From positions 29,230,812 to 29,294,811 of the forward strand of contig JABBOT010000003.1 in NCBI GenBank assembly GCA_016165875.1: DNA of 64,000 nucleotides. The letters are read 5' to 3'. Made by a program: the position numbers and the translations under genes. Positions 29,901-38,747 of this stretch are shown one piece after another. Positions within the stretch are counted from its first letter, which is position 1; every line of letters starts with the position of its first letter. This DNA comes from Acanthopleura granulata (taxonomy: Eukaryota > Mollusca > Polyplacophora > Chitonida > Chitonidae). A model generated the notes under the pieces. It was not told where the DNA came from and did not search any database. It saw nothing but the letters and a program-made list of their open reading frames with translations.

Positions 29901-32900
29901 ATGTCAGGATAAAAATATAAGCATCAACTTTTAAACTATGATAATAATAGTAGCAAAGCATATGATCTCCCCCATGTCTGTGGTCTATTTGCAGAATGTG
30001 GGTTTAACTACTACAGTGCTGTCAACTCCGAAGGCTATTTTACATCCCCTAACTACCCGGGATTTTACCCACGCAACACAACGTGTCACTATCGCTTCTA
30101 TGGAAAGAAGGATGAAGAAGTGATTATAACATTTCAAAAATTTGATGTGGATGGAATTCCACCAAGGTAACCCGAAATAAATTTCTGCTTCTTTGGTATG
30201 GCTCACTGAAAAGCCTTGCTGGGTATTTGGAGTTGTGTCAAAAGATATGGTAATGATAAAAGGTTTGCTGCACGAGTCTGCAAGCCCCAATGAGTGAGAT
30301 TAAATTCATATCTGATTTATCTCATGGCGCTTAGAACATTGGAAAAGCTGGCCCTTTTGCAGGTAAGGGTGGCCGATTGTTCCTAGAAGATCACTAGCCA
30401 TTAACTACTGATTCATTTATTTATGTGATTGGTGTTTTATGCCGTATTTAAGAATATTTCACTTATACAACAACGGCCAGCGTTGTGGTGAGAGGAAACC
30501 TGGCAGAGCCCAGGGGAAGCCCACGACCATGCGCAGGTTGCTGGCTTACCTGCCCACACACAGCTGGAGCCAGCATGAGTTTGACCCTCATCTTGCTTTG
30601 AGGTCACATTGCCTCAAAGCTTGTAATACAACATTACAGGACAAAGGACTAACTTACACAGGGTTGAACTACGAGTTTACTCCTCGTCCATCAGTCCTGG
30701 TTTCCTTCAGTCTTTCGTAAAGGAGTTTCGTGTTTGATGCTTTTGTGTCATAATAGTCCAGCACATCATTGAACTGAAACTAGGTGCATGCATTGTTTCA
30801 CAATGGCAAGTTACAGATCAATTTACAAGTTTAAGTTTCAGCTACTTCTTCCATTTTCGACAAAATTATGTCTGGTTCTGTTCTGTTATTGTTGGTCTTC
30901 AACAGGTTTACGTTTGAGAATGTTGTTTTTTTTCCAAATGGCTCATTTGTAATGAATTGAAACTTCACATGTGCAGCTAAATCATAACAAATTACAAAAT
31001 TTGTGCTGTTCTCTTCAGCTCTTGCCAATTAACAGTTGTTATTGTCATCTTTCGAACATGTACAATAAGTATTCTATTATTCTGTGAGCTCGACTGAGTA
31101 GATGATATGTATTGCAAAAGCATAATACTTGCAGAATGATTTCTTTATTTTATGATTGAAACTGTCTGTAAGAGACTATGTATATTGTTGCTCAATTTTT
31201 TTTTCAAATTGTGTCTTTTTTCTTTCCAGATGTCAAGCAGACACAGACAGTGACTTCCTAGAATTTTCAAATTTTAATACCTTGACACCAGACAGAAAAA
31301 TGCGGAGATACTGTGGCAGTTCGGTAGATAGGTTATCGAAAAAGCAGATAAGCTCTGACGGAGAATTTTTCCGGGTCACTTTCCAGTCAAATGAAGTTTT
31401 TGATGGAACAGGGTTTAAAGCTACCTACCGATTTATTACATCAAAAGGTAAATACCAGTTGTTTTAATTTATTTTAGATTAGTTTCAGAAAAATGGATAC
31501 ATATATGCATATGTAAAATTGGACCCCTAATGATGGTTCTGTGTATACAGAAGTTAGAGGAACCATGGAATGTGCATATTTTGTGATTGGAAAGTCAGCC
31601 ATATAAGCTTCATATGAGCATTCGGCAGCCTTTTTGGGGTAGAATAATGCAGGTTTTGTTTTTAAGCCGTGCTATTTTCTATACATGAGTGCACTTAAGT
31701 CTGAAGTATACATACAGTTATTTACAGAGGGTAATGCACACTCAGTGAAAATAATAGTTCATCTTTCCTGAGGCCCTCTCTCTTCCACATATACTCATAT
31801 AAGATTATATATATATATATATTTATATTTATATTTATATACATGTATTTATATGTGATTTAATTTTGTATTTTTCATATAAACTCCTAGTTGAATTGCC
31901 AGCATCCAATCCCTCGAAAGTCTCTGGCGGCGCTCTGGGGTTATTACCTTCAAAGACTCTCCTCTTACTTCTGTGGATTTTACTCCTCAGGCAATTGTGA
32001 TGTTATGAGGAAAACACTGGTGACATCATCAGTTCTTGTTGATCATGTGATATTATGGTGTCACCATGGTAACCTCATTACCTGGACCATCTCTGCACTT
32101 TTATATATATATATATGTGTGTGTATCCTAATCATCTGATGTCCATCACTGTCACCAGTTCATCGAGAAGACTGTTGTGGTTTCATATTCATGTGCACTA
32201 TGTGCTTTTTATTACCAACCTGAGCATAGTGTTTAAAGTGTTTCAAGATGATGTATTCCATTACACACTTGCGCGCCCATGATTATTACCTGACGTGACA
32301 GCCAATCAGACTTCTCGCTCCGTCACCTACTTATCACGGTGCTGCCACTTTCACTTTCAGTACCTTGTACAAATCACAGTCAAATTCAAACTCTCCATAA
32401 AATTATATGGATTATGGAGGGAAACATAAATCCATGCACAGTTTATTTTCTGGGAATGTTTGTTTATTCAATCATGATTACAGGCTGAGGTTAACAGATG
32501 TTAAACAAGGGATATCTGTGGTGTAAATATTGGGGTAGATCTACTGGCAACCCTTATTCCAAACCATTTCATAACAATATGTATTCTCTTAACCATTAAA
32601 GAAGGGGCAAGCAGTGTTACTTGAGCAAAGAGAAATTGTTTATTTTATTGCTGTTTGACACCTTATCTTCGAATTTTTCACTCATAGGAGAGCAGTCATT
32701 TTATGGGTGGAGGAAACCAGATGGAGCCTGGGGTAATGAAACCATCCATCTTTGGCAAGTAGCTGATAAACTTTCCCATGTGTGAAGGACAGAACTTGTA
32801 TGTAATATTAGTAGAAAACTAAGTGATCTTCAACAGACCTGTATAAGGATGGGAATGACAAACCAATGTATACAACATTACATATATGTCTCCTGCTATG

Positions 32901-34540
32901 TTGGTTCGAAGGTCTCTGTCAAAATTTTAAGTGCTATTAATATAACTCGCCATTATAGCTAACAGATGGCTGATGTAAAAGGGATTTGTTAATTGGTTTA
33001 AATGAACCAAGATCCCTTTGTACCGTTGTTATTCCTTTGCTACAAATTTCTTAGTGTTCAGTGTCGCAAAAAATGGCGCTACACTTAATGAATATTCATG
33101 TCCAGATTCCAGCATTAAAGGGAGACTACCATGATGATACTTGCCAGTGTGGTCTGTTATAAGAAGCTGTTTATACTATGTATAAGACTGATTCCTGCTT
33201 CATATATATGCACACATAATTACAATGCTGGGAAGAAGAAATGTAGATATATATATATGCGTTATTCCACTTACTCTTCTGATTACTTGTAATGACATCA
33301 CGTCGCATACATACATGTAGTTTGATAGACAGGGCCTTCTTCAAGATTTGTTGAGACCTCCGTTTGTCACCCTTCCATTCACAAAGAAACAAAACACTAG
33401 TTATACAGAAGAGAACAAAATGAATTGCTGATTGCCATGCTGTGGTAGGAAAATGCTTTTTTTTTCTCACATGAAAAGACAGATTAAACATGGCTTTAAA
33501 ACTTATGCACCATTTTAGGTTGAAATCTCCAACCAAGGTGCCCTTTCATATGAAAGCTTGCAGTTTTCATAATGGTTTTTTGCAAATGACATCAGGGTTA
33601 AGGAACCTTGAGGAATATCATTTGCAAAAATGTTGTGGAAATAAACACTATATCTGAGTTTGATGAAGGGGCATCGAAAGGTGGAATATATGGTTGTGAC
33701 ATTTGACCTTACAAGTTACACTGAAAGGGTTTCTTTACATACATTTAGTTGATCAGCTTTCCCGGAGAAAGTGAATGTGTGCCATAATGTCTGTTGTTAA
33801 TCAATTGAAGTCGTCATTAAACTGTAATAATCACATGTTAACCAGATGCGCATACATCTTCATCAGTTAAGTGTAGCCTTTTTTAGGGACGCAAAAGCAC
33901 ACGACAGAGCAGTTTTCTAAAGAAGAACACATCTTTTCACCAAATACCAGTATATATAATTATGTATGCAGTATATTGAGTTGCTATATTCATTGTAGAA
34001 TAAGATTTATCATCATTTAGTGGACATAAGGACTATGAAATCTGCTGCACCATTTGGCCATTGTCCTGTCCAGATGTAGATGGCGCCATTTGTGTTTTTG
34101 TTCTGAAGTGTTCCTTTGTGACCTGCCAAATACTTCATAACTAGTACTTATCACGTTGTCATTCTTAATTATTTCACAGTCTACTATGAATTTTTTTTTG
34201 TTTTAAAATCAGTCACTTTATTTGTCATACTTACATTTTCTTGCCATATTCATTGGTATGTATAACTGCCTTTTGTTCATGTTTAAATATTTTTCAAATG
34301 ATATTATTTATCTTGTAGCGAAATTACTTTATGTCATACCTTTGAGATTTGCTAAGATATAGTTACTTAGGAACCTGTGAATGTACATCATTTAATAAGT
34401 TTCATCATAAGTTTAACTTTTTAATAAGTTTAATCATAAGTAAAATTTCAGAGAAAACTTTTGGGATACCAAGAAGGATCATTTGGGCAAAACGCAAGAA
34501 GCCTACAGATCAACTGGACAGCTATCAGGAGAAAATATAA
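5997..34540 (+). CDS. Secreted two-CUB-domain protein, suppressor of lurcher 1-like (seven-exon gene)
   Basis: Seven exons (6027-6141, 24811-25006, 25935-26125, 26827-26865, 29995-30166, 31230-31447, 34452-34540) join in phase to 1020 nt, or 339 residues plus stop. Residues 1-28 form a signal peptide (hydrophobic FLILCTLAAL core). CUB1 spans about 42-166 and CUB2 about 182-306. Each has four cysteines and the typical SPDFP/SPNYP turn. Likely N-glycosylation sites include NVT, NGT, NFT and NTT. No membrane segment follows, so secretion is inferred. CUB2 resembles my memory of arthropod 'suppressor of lurcher protein 1'-like proteins. C. elegans SOL-1 is a CUB-domain auxiliary protein of the GLR-1 glutamate receptor, but it has more CUB domains and a membrane anchor, so receptor function here is only a hypothesis. 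An in-frame ATG at 5997 would add 10 residues. The last exon is the least certain. Confidence 0.85.
6027..6141 (+). CDS. Gene 1 coding exon 1 (signal peptide)
   Basis: Encodes 38 residues beginning MAECNKQQPWSAALRF, with a hydrophobic LILCTLAAL core and a likely cleavage after SQG. The donor 'g|gtaaag' leaves one base, G. This base joins the 'CA' at 24811 to give Ala, which leads into the first CUB cysteine. An upstream in-frame ATG at 5997 is possible. I chose 6027 because it places the hydrophobic core nearer the N-terminus. Confidence 0.75.
7960..8795. repeat. Imperfect ~32-bp minisatellite in intron 1
   Basis: Variants of 'aattaagatgatttctctgt' followed by 'gtgaagagaga' recur. Clean copies are 32 bases apart, with 'gatgattt' at 8301, 8333, 8365 and 8397. 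Copies at the left end are more diverged ('gacagaattggggtgatttc'). The array spans roughly 0.8 kb. Repeated short reading frames on the minus strand follow from the repeat. Confidence 0.85.
10005..10200. repeat. Dispersed repeat, copy 1
   Basis: Shares scattered segments with 20010-20230: 'gaggcaaat', 'tttccagtaggatat', 'tcctacctaccaa', and downstream 'tcatgctttaaa'-like text. The core GTAGGA (10105-10110) and TCCTAC (10116-10121) form a short inverted repeat. Probably a decayed interspersed element. Confidence 0.5.
15776..15833. repeat. 21-bp tandem repeat, nearly three copies
   Basis: 'tttgtgtggaactatgaatg' plus one base recurs at 15776, 15797 and 15818, the last copy incomplete. Intronic and noncoding. 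Confidence 0.8.
20010..20230. repeat. Dispersed repeat, copy 2
   Basis: Counterpart of the copy near 10.0 kb. The core is a perfect inverted repeat, GTAGGAT (20100-20106) and ATCCTAC (20110-20116), separated by three bases. It is preceded by 'tttcagaggcaaat' as in the first copy. Confidence 0.5.
22731..22872. repeat. 48-bp tandem repeat
   Basis: Units begin 'atttttatggcagttgg' at 22751 and 22799, with a third start at 22847 and a partial unit before the first. Each unit itself holds two 'ttatggca' submotifs and 'gtttatagaa'. Intronic and noncoding. Confidence 0.75.
24811..25006 (+). CDS. Gene 1 coding exon 2 (CUB1, first half)
   Basis: The acceptor 'gtctttgcag' precedes AFNCDQVFKSN; the donor is 'ga|gtaagt'. 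The exon encodes the first two CUB1 cysteines (FNC and IRC) and the SPDFPNSYP turn, followed by the beta-strand text RFTFVGSNLERVQINF. Two bases (GA) carry over to the next exon. Confidence 0.93.
25935..26125 (+). CDS. Gene 1 coding exon 3 (CUB1, second half)
   Basis: The acceptor is 'cacttgcag' and the donor 'a|gtgagt'. The exon encodes DCEGSDSVSVYV, which carries the third cysteine, then KHCGKR with the fourth. It ends with the CUB C-terminal strand GFKASFQF. It has a long in-phase match to both neighbouring exons. Confidence 0.93.
26827..26865 (+). CDS. Gene 1 coding exon 4 (39-nt linker exon)
   Basis: A very short exon between 'tttgcag' and 'g|gtaagt'. It encodes FGIKTGRQDKRY plus split codons at both ends, linking CUB1 to CUB2. 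Both its phases fit: one base from exon 3 comes in and one base goes out to exon 5. A similar FGI-containing linker is, from memory, present in arthropod members of the family. Confidence 0.8.
27412..27874. repeat. 21-bp minisatellite in intron 4
   Basis: The unit is 'gtgggagtgattacacttgc' plus A, with frequent 'gtgagagtg' variants, about 22 copies. The period is a multiple of three, so open frames run through it on both strands, giving AVRVITL-type and KCNHSHC-type heptads. Occasional indels break the frame. It sits between two good splice sites and is best read as intronic repeat DNA. Confidence 0.9.
29723..29795. repeat. 37-bp direct duplication, each copy a hairpin
   Basis: Two copies, 37 bases apart, each have ATACTGCC, a 9-base spacer 'tgtatgtat', and GGCAGTAT. 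The perfect 8-bp stems end at 29750 and 29787. Confidence 0.8.
29995..30166 (+). CDS. Gene 1 coding exon 5 (CUB2, first half)
   Basis: The acceptor 'tatttgcag' precedes ECGFNYYSAVNSEGYF, the SPNYPGFYP turn, then TTCHYRFYGK. It ends FDVDGIPP with the donor 'ag|gtaacc'. It supplies the first two CUB2 cysteines. Confidence 0.94.
30412..30612 (-). mobile_element. tRNA-derived SINE copy in intron 5
   Basis: Reads in order 'attggtgttttatgccg', 'aagaatatttcacttatac', 'cccacgaccatgcgcaggtt' and 'gccagcatgag'. This is the reverse complement of the SINE consensus visible at 40956-41217. The tRNA-like head on the right is poorly preserved. Confidence 0.8.
31230..31447 (+). CDS. Gene 1 coding exon 6 (CUB2, second half)
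   Basis: The acceptor 'tctttccag' precedes the split Arg codon and CQADTDSDFLEFSNF. Then come RRYCGSS with the fourth cysteine and FFRVTFQSNEVFDGTGFKA, the hallmark end of a CUB domain. The donor is 'g|gtaaat'. Confidence 0.95.
31448..34451 (+). other. Gene 1 intron 6
   Basis: Contains TA-rich microsatellites near 31.81 and 32.10 kb and a 54-nt hairpin at 33577-33630. No further exon is recognised. The frame ending near 31467 is simple read-through of exon 6 into the intron. Confidence 0.6.
33577..33630. other. 54-nt hairpin in intron 6
   Basis: A 13-bp perfect stem, TTTTTGCAAATGA at 33577-33589 with TCATTTGCAAAAA at 33618-33630. It encloses a second 8-bp stem with one G-T wobble (TCAGGGTT with AACCTTGA) and a 4-base loop. 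Short and asymmetric for a pre-miRNA. It may be a relic of an inverted-repeat element. Confidence 0.5.
34452..34540 (+). CDS. Gene 1 terminal coding exon 7 (basic tail)
   Basis: The acceptor 'aaaatttcag' has a weak pyrimidine tract. The frame continues in phase (G plus AG gives Glu) with EKTFGIPRRIIWAKRKKP and ends QEKI at a TAA. The basic tail has no domain match. Phase agreement and the poly(A) signals about 400 bases downstream support it, but additional or alternative 3' exons cannot be excluded. Confidence 0.6.
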
Positions 34541-34946
34541 CCTGTTTGTTTCCTTATTTTTTAAATGTATTTAAGTCCCTTGGGGGATGAAAGCTGTAAA
34601 TTTGTTTTGCTTTGTTTATGAACATTTTGTCAATTGAACTTGCCTTGAAGTGTTATTGCCAATATGTTAGGAATTTCTGATATTTTTTCCCTGATAATTA
34701 GTGCTTTAAGACAAGAACCTCAGTTCCTGTAGAAGAACCGTGGCATTTTGGTTTGCGAGAGTTGTGCAACAAAGGATGTTAATTATTTGTGTACATATAC
34801 ATTATGGATAAAGTAAGTAAACATTGCTGACAGTCTGTGTGATTGAGTAAGAGTAGAACTTCAGGGTGAAAAGTGAGTCTGATAAAAATATCTTCTGAAT
34901 AACCAATGAATCTGTTTTCAGTTCTTTAAATCACATGGCTGAGAGA

Positions 34947-34956
34947 AATAAATAAA
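34947..34956 (+). promoter_or_regulatory. Gene 1 poly(A) signals
   Basis: Two overlapping AATAAA hexamers (34947-34952 and 34951-34956) lie about 0.4 kb after the stop codon. They come just before the 41-bp minisatellite. I saw no earlier AATAAA after the stop. Confidence 0.6.
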
Positions 34957-35071
34957 TTTTGATGGTTGATTCATATACTACTTTTGTTCAGTATATTTCA
35001 CCTTGCAGTAATGTAACAATGTAAATATGGTATATCCTGATGCTGTCTATGATAACAATTGACACCTTATA

Positions 35072-36366
35072 ACATCCATGACATAACTGTCTCACCCACA
35101 GGACAGTTGTTACCATCCATGACATAACTGCCCTAGCCACAGGACATTGGTTTCCATCTTTCACATAACTGTAGCGGCCACAAGACAGTGGTTTCCATCC
35201 ATCACATAACTGTCTCACCCACAGGACAGTTGTTACCATCCATGACATAACTGTCTCACCCACAGGACAGTTGTTACCATCCATGACATAACTGTCTCAC
35301 CCACAGGACAGTTGTTACCATCCATCACATAACTGTCTCACCCACAGGACAGTTGTTACCATCTATGACATAACTGTCTCACCCACAGGGCAGTGGTTAC
35401 GATCCATGCCAAAACTGTCCTAGCCACAGGGCAGTGGTTTCCATCCATGACATAACTGTCTCACCCACAGGGCAGTGGTTTCCATCCATGCCAAAACTGT
35501 CCTAGCCACAGGGCAGTGGTTTCCATCCATGCCAAAACTGTCCTAGCCACAGGGCAGTGGTTTCCATCCATGACATAACTGTCCTAGCCACATGACAGTG
35601 GTTTCCATCCATCACATAACTGTCCTAGCCACATGACAGTGATTTCCATCCATGCCAAAACTGTCCTAGCCACAGGACAGGGGTTTCCATCCATGACATA
35701 ACTCTCCTAGTCACAGGACAGTGGTTTCCGTCTATGACATAACTGTAGTAGCCACAGGTAAGTTGTTTCCAACCATGACATAACTGTAGTGGCCACAAGA
35801 CGGAGGTTACGATCCATGCCATAACTGTCCTAGGTACAGTACAGTCGTTACCATCCATGCCATAACTGTCCTAGCCATACTACAGCACTTACCATCCATG
35901 CCATAACTGTCCTAGGTACAGTACAGTGGTTACCATCCATGCCATGACTGTCCGAGCCATACTACAGCACTTACCATCCATGCCATAACTGTCCTAGCAC
36001 AGTGGTTTCCACTTACCATCCATGCCATAACTGTCCTAGCCACAGGACAGTGGTTTCCATCCATGACATGACTGTCTCAGCCACAGAGCAGTGGTTACCA
36101 TCCATGACATGAGTGTAGCAGCCACAGATCAGTGGTTTCTATCCATGACATACCTGTAGCAGCCACAGGTAAGTTGTTTCCAACCATGACATAACTGTAG
36201 CAGCCACAGATCAGTGGTTTCTATCCATGACATACCTGTAGTAGCCACAGGTAAGTTGTTTCCAACCATGACATACCTGTAGCAGCCACAGGTAAGTTGT
36301 TTCCAACCATGACATAACTGTAGCAGCCACAGGTCAGTGGTTTCTATCCATGATGTAACTGTCCTA
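35072..36366. repeat. 41-bp minisatellite downstream of gene 1
   Basis: About 31 units of 'ccatccatgacataactgtc' followed by 'tcacccacaggacagttgtta' variants. Two successive 'acaggacag' starts at 35221 and 35262 give the 41-base period. Variant classes are grouped: 'ctcacccacag' on the left, 'ctagccacag' in the middle, and 'gtagcagccacaggt' on the right. Minus-strand frames with repeated MDGN/CHGW words are products of the repeat. Confidence 0.95.
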
Positions 36367-36399
36367 GACACATGACTAACTTTCCATCGTTCTGTAACT

Positions 36400-37650
36400 G
36401 CTGTATCTGCATAGTGGAACCAGACGTTCTACAAAGTCACATGTCTTATACAATTTTATCCCCTAAATGTGGTCCAGAACATGACATTAAGGGGTTGGCA
36501 TAAATATCGTATTTACTTTTTTGTCAACAATGTTGAGTTTTCCTTGATTGGCTCACGGCCTTTCATTGATAAAAATTAGCCAATCAAAAGCTACACACAT
36601 GCCGAACTACTTTGTTTTACTACATACTTTTGCGTTGCGTTCGTCTGCGTTCAGTGCAAATGTCCGAAGATATGATGTAAACTACAGTGGTAGAGAATCT
36701 GGAGATTGCAAGTTCAGTTTCATGTCTTGCTGCGTAGGAAGGACATTGCCGTTAAAATTCGTTAAATTTCTTGCCAGATATGCATACATGTTTCTGCATT
36801 TCTGTTGCGTTCTTACACAACACGACGTGCACGCTACGCGCTCGTGTCGTTTAACTTGTTTAGTTTTTCCTGTGACTTCTTGTTGTCGTCCTGTGTCTGA
36901 CAAACGTGTTCCTAACCTGTTTGAAAACCATTACCTGCTATTGTTTTATTATATAGGTAATAATGTCAAAAGCCCAGCAAAACTTTTATCAGTTCAAGGC
37001 AGTTTTAAATTGAAACTCTTTTATGTGGCGTATATTTTATATCGTGTATAAATGTTACGCTTTGATCTGCGGACGAATTACTGACGCCACATATGTAAAT
37101 TAATCCGCACATCTGCAAACGTTTTTATAAATAGCGATAAATCTAGCTGATTTGAGACCCCTTATATTGCGCTTTTGTTCCACTACACTTATGAGATAAA
37201 CAGAATCATCAACTCTTGATCCTGTAGTATCAAATTTATAAAAACTCGAGTCAAAATTTGTGTATCTCTCCCTTAATACTACAGGGTCATTCGTTGGAGA
37301 TCCTCTATACTTAAGTAGCTGATTGTTTGGAAAGTAGGGGTATAAATCTAGCTGCGTAATAGAGGTGCGCATGTCATAAGCAAGAGACCCAGAATTAGTC
37401 CCAAGACGAGTCATATACGTATGATATTTCATGGAAAACATTGGCGCTAATGTATGAAAAGATACGCCGAGCCCTGCAAATAGATGATATTATAGCATGT
37501 ACTGTGAGTCGACGGTGTATGTATGGTCTCTATGGCATGTGTGATTAAAATGAAGTTGGAACCTGCATATAAACTTTATCCTCCAAAGACATTAATTCCT
37601 TTAAAAACACTGGAACCAAACTGCGGTCAACCTTAGCCTACATGACCAAC
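36400..37650. other. Intergenic stretch, CpG-richer, no gene recognised
   Basis: CpG dinucleotides become frequent from about 36.54 kb. An inverted pair of CCAAT-type motifs (TTGATTGGCT near 36545, TTAGCCAATCAAA near 36575) and a later inverted repeat ATGTGGCGT/ACGCCACAT (37023-37031 and 37084-37092) are visible. A 167-codon plus-strand frame begins only at a TTG and is not convincing. It could be a promoter or an old mobile element. Confidence 0.35.
37100..37441 (-). CDS. Uncharacterised 113-codon open frame, doubtful
   Basis: An ATG-initiated minus-strand frame of 113 residues. Its composition is protein-like (mixed charge, aromatic DLYPYFPNNQLLKY segment) and it is not built from a repeat. 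I recognise no family, signal peptide or membrane segment. It stands alone between repeats with no visible partner exons or poly(A) signal that I would assign. It may be chance, or a fragment of a mobile element or lineage-specific gene. Confidence 0.15.
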   Translation of the reverse strand: MFSMKYHTYMTRLGTNSGSLAYDMRTSITQLDLYPYFPNNQLLKYRGSPTNDPVVLRERYTNFDSSFYKFDTTGSRVDDSVYLISVVEQKRNIRGLKSARFIAIYKNVCRCAD

Positions 37651-37654
37651 TTAT

Positions 37655-37664
37655 AGTTATTTAT

Positions 37665-37699
<35 letters not shown>

Positions 37700-37836
37700 T
37701 CTATTTCATTGGTGTTTCACGCCGAAGGCCAGCAGTATGGTAGGAGAAAACAGGACTGAGCCCGGGCGAAACCCACGACAATCCGCAAATCGCTTGCGGA
37801 CCTTCCCAAGTACGGTCGGGGAGGAGCCAACATACA
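37655..37836 (-). mobile_element. SINE copy with internal deletion
   Basis: Begins with an extended (TTAG)n run, then 'attggtgtttcacgccg', 'ggccagcagtatgg', 'gcccgggcgaaacccacgac' and 'ggaccttcccaagtacgg'. The 'aagaatatttcacttatacg' segment present in the intact copy is missing. The tRNA-like head is also absent. Confidence 0.8.
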
Positions 37837-38473
37837 TTCGAAGATATAAATCTGTTCCCTCCAGCCTGATGCCCAGTCGCCCCAATTCCTTTACTTTGCC
37901 TGTTCACACTGCGTGATTTGCCATACCAACTCGCAGAACAAAACGCAGCTGAAACGTTTGAAATGCCGCCATTCAGTTTTGGGGGGGGGGGACTGTTTGC
38001 CTACAAACCGAATGTAGGCTAGAGTTTGTCCTGCTTTCGTACCACAAGTTAATTCGGCATACATGACACCTTGGGGAAATTGGTGATTCAACAAGTCGTA
38101 CGTATTCGATGAGTAAACAGTATGCGACAAATCGTGTACAGAACGCTGCTCATCAGGCAGACTCGCAAATCGGTAGCCCGAAATTTGATGTATGAATTTC
38201 TTCTTTCTGTGTTAAATGCGGAATTAACTGGTCCACATACGAATCTTACCAAGCAGAGCAAACCTGTGTTTATCGACTTGTAACGTCCCATGCCCAGAGA
38301 GATAAGCGAATGTTGGACGCTTAAATTTCCTTTTCAAATGTTTTCGCTATAGCCCCCAGACTAAAATGACAGGCAACTGGGGGCGTCAACAAATGTGAGT
38401 TTCCAACTGGCTGCTGTGTGGCATTTCGACTGCCAGTTATCATCTGCATTTATATCTTTAATACACATACAGG

Positions 38474-38747
38474 ACCGACCTCCATGGCCAAGAGGTTAGC
38501 GTGTTATCTTAGCGTCTCAGGAGCCTCTCATCAGTGTGGTCAGTGAGTGTGAGTTCAAGTCCCTATGCAGCTCACGTTGGCTTCCTCCTCGGCCGTACGT
38601 GAGAAAGTCCATCGGCAAACCTGCGGATTGTCGTGGGTTTCCTATGCATGGGTAGCAGGGTCCGATTTCCTCCCTCTACAGTGCTGTCCATGGTCTTATA
38701 GCGGAAATATTCTGGGATTACTCCAATGGAATAAATAAACAAACAAA
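38474..38747 (+). mobile_element. tRNA-derived SINE, near full length
   Basis: The head has an A-box-like 'tggccaagaggttagcgtg' and a B-box-like 'gagttcaagtccc'. The body 'ggccgtacgtgagaaagtcc' and 'ttgtcgtgggttt' follows, ending in an 'aataaataaacaaac' tail. An imperfect flanking repeat (acatacagg at 38465, acataacagg at 38748) may be the target-site duplication. Diverged from the 40956-41217 copy. Confidence 0.8.

Larger units (their letters stand above)
26866..29994 (+). other. Gene 1 intron 4
   Basis: A 3.1-kb intron holding the 21-bp array at 27.4-27.9 kb, a run of 13 C at 28254-28266, and a duplicated hairpin at 29727-29786. No coding exon is seen inside. Confidence 0.7.

Noticed and set aside
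34988..36371. Minus-strand frames with repeated DGN/CHGW words, 77 to 98 codons
   Set aside because: They are translations of the 41-bp minisatellite. The period is not a multiple of three, so frames shift between units.
36548..37051. 167-codon plus-strand frame
   Set aside because: It opens at TTG, not ATG, has no recognised family and no clear splice partners. The first ATG inside lies further in and the context is not convincing. The region is kept as a finding.
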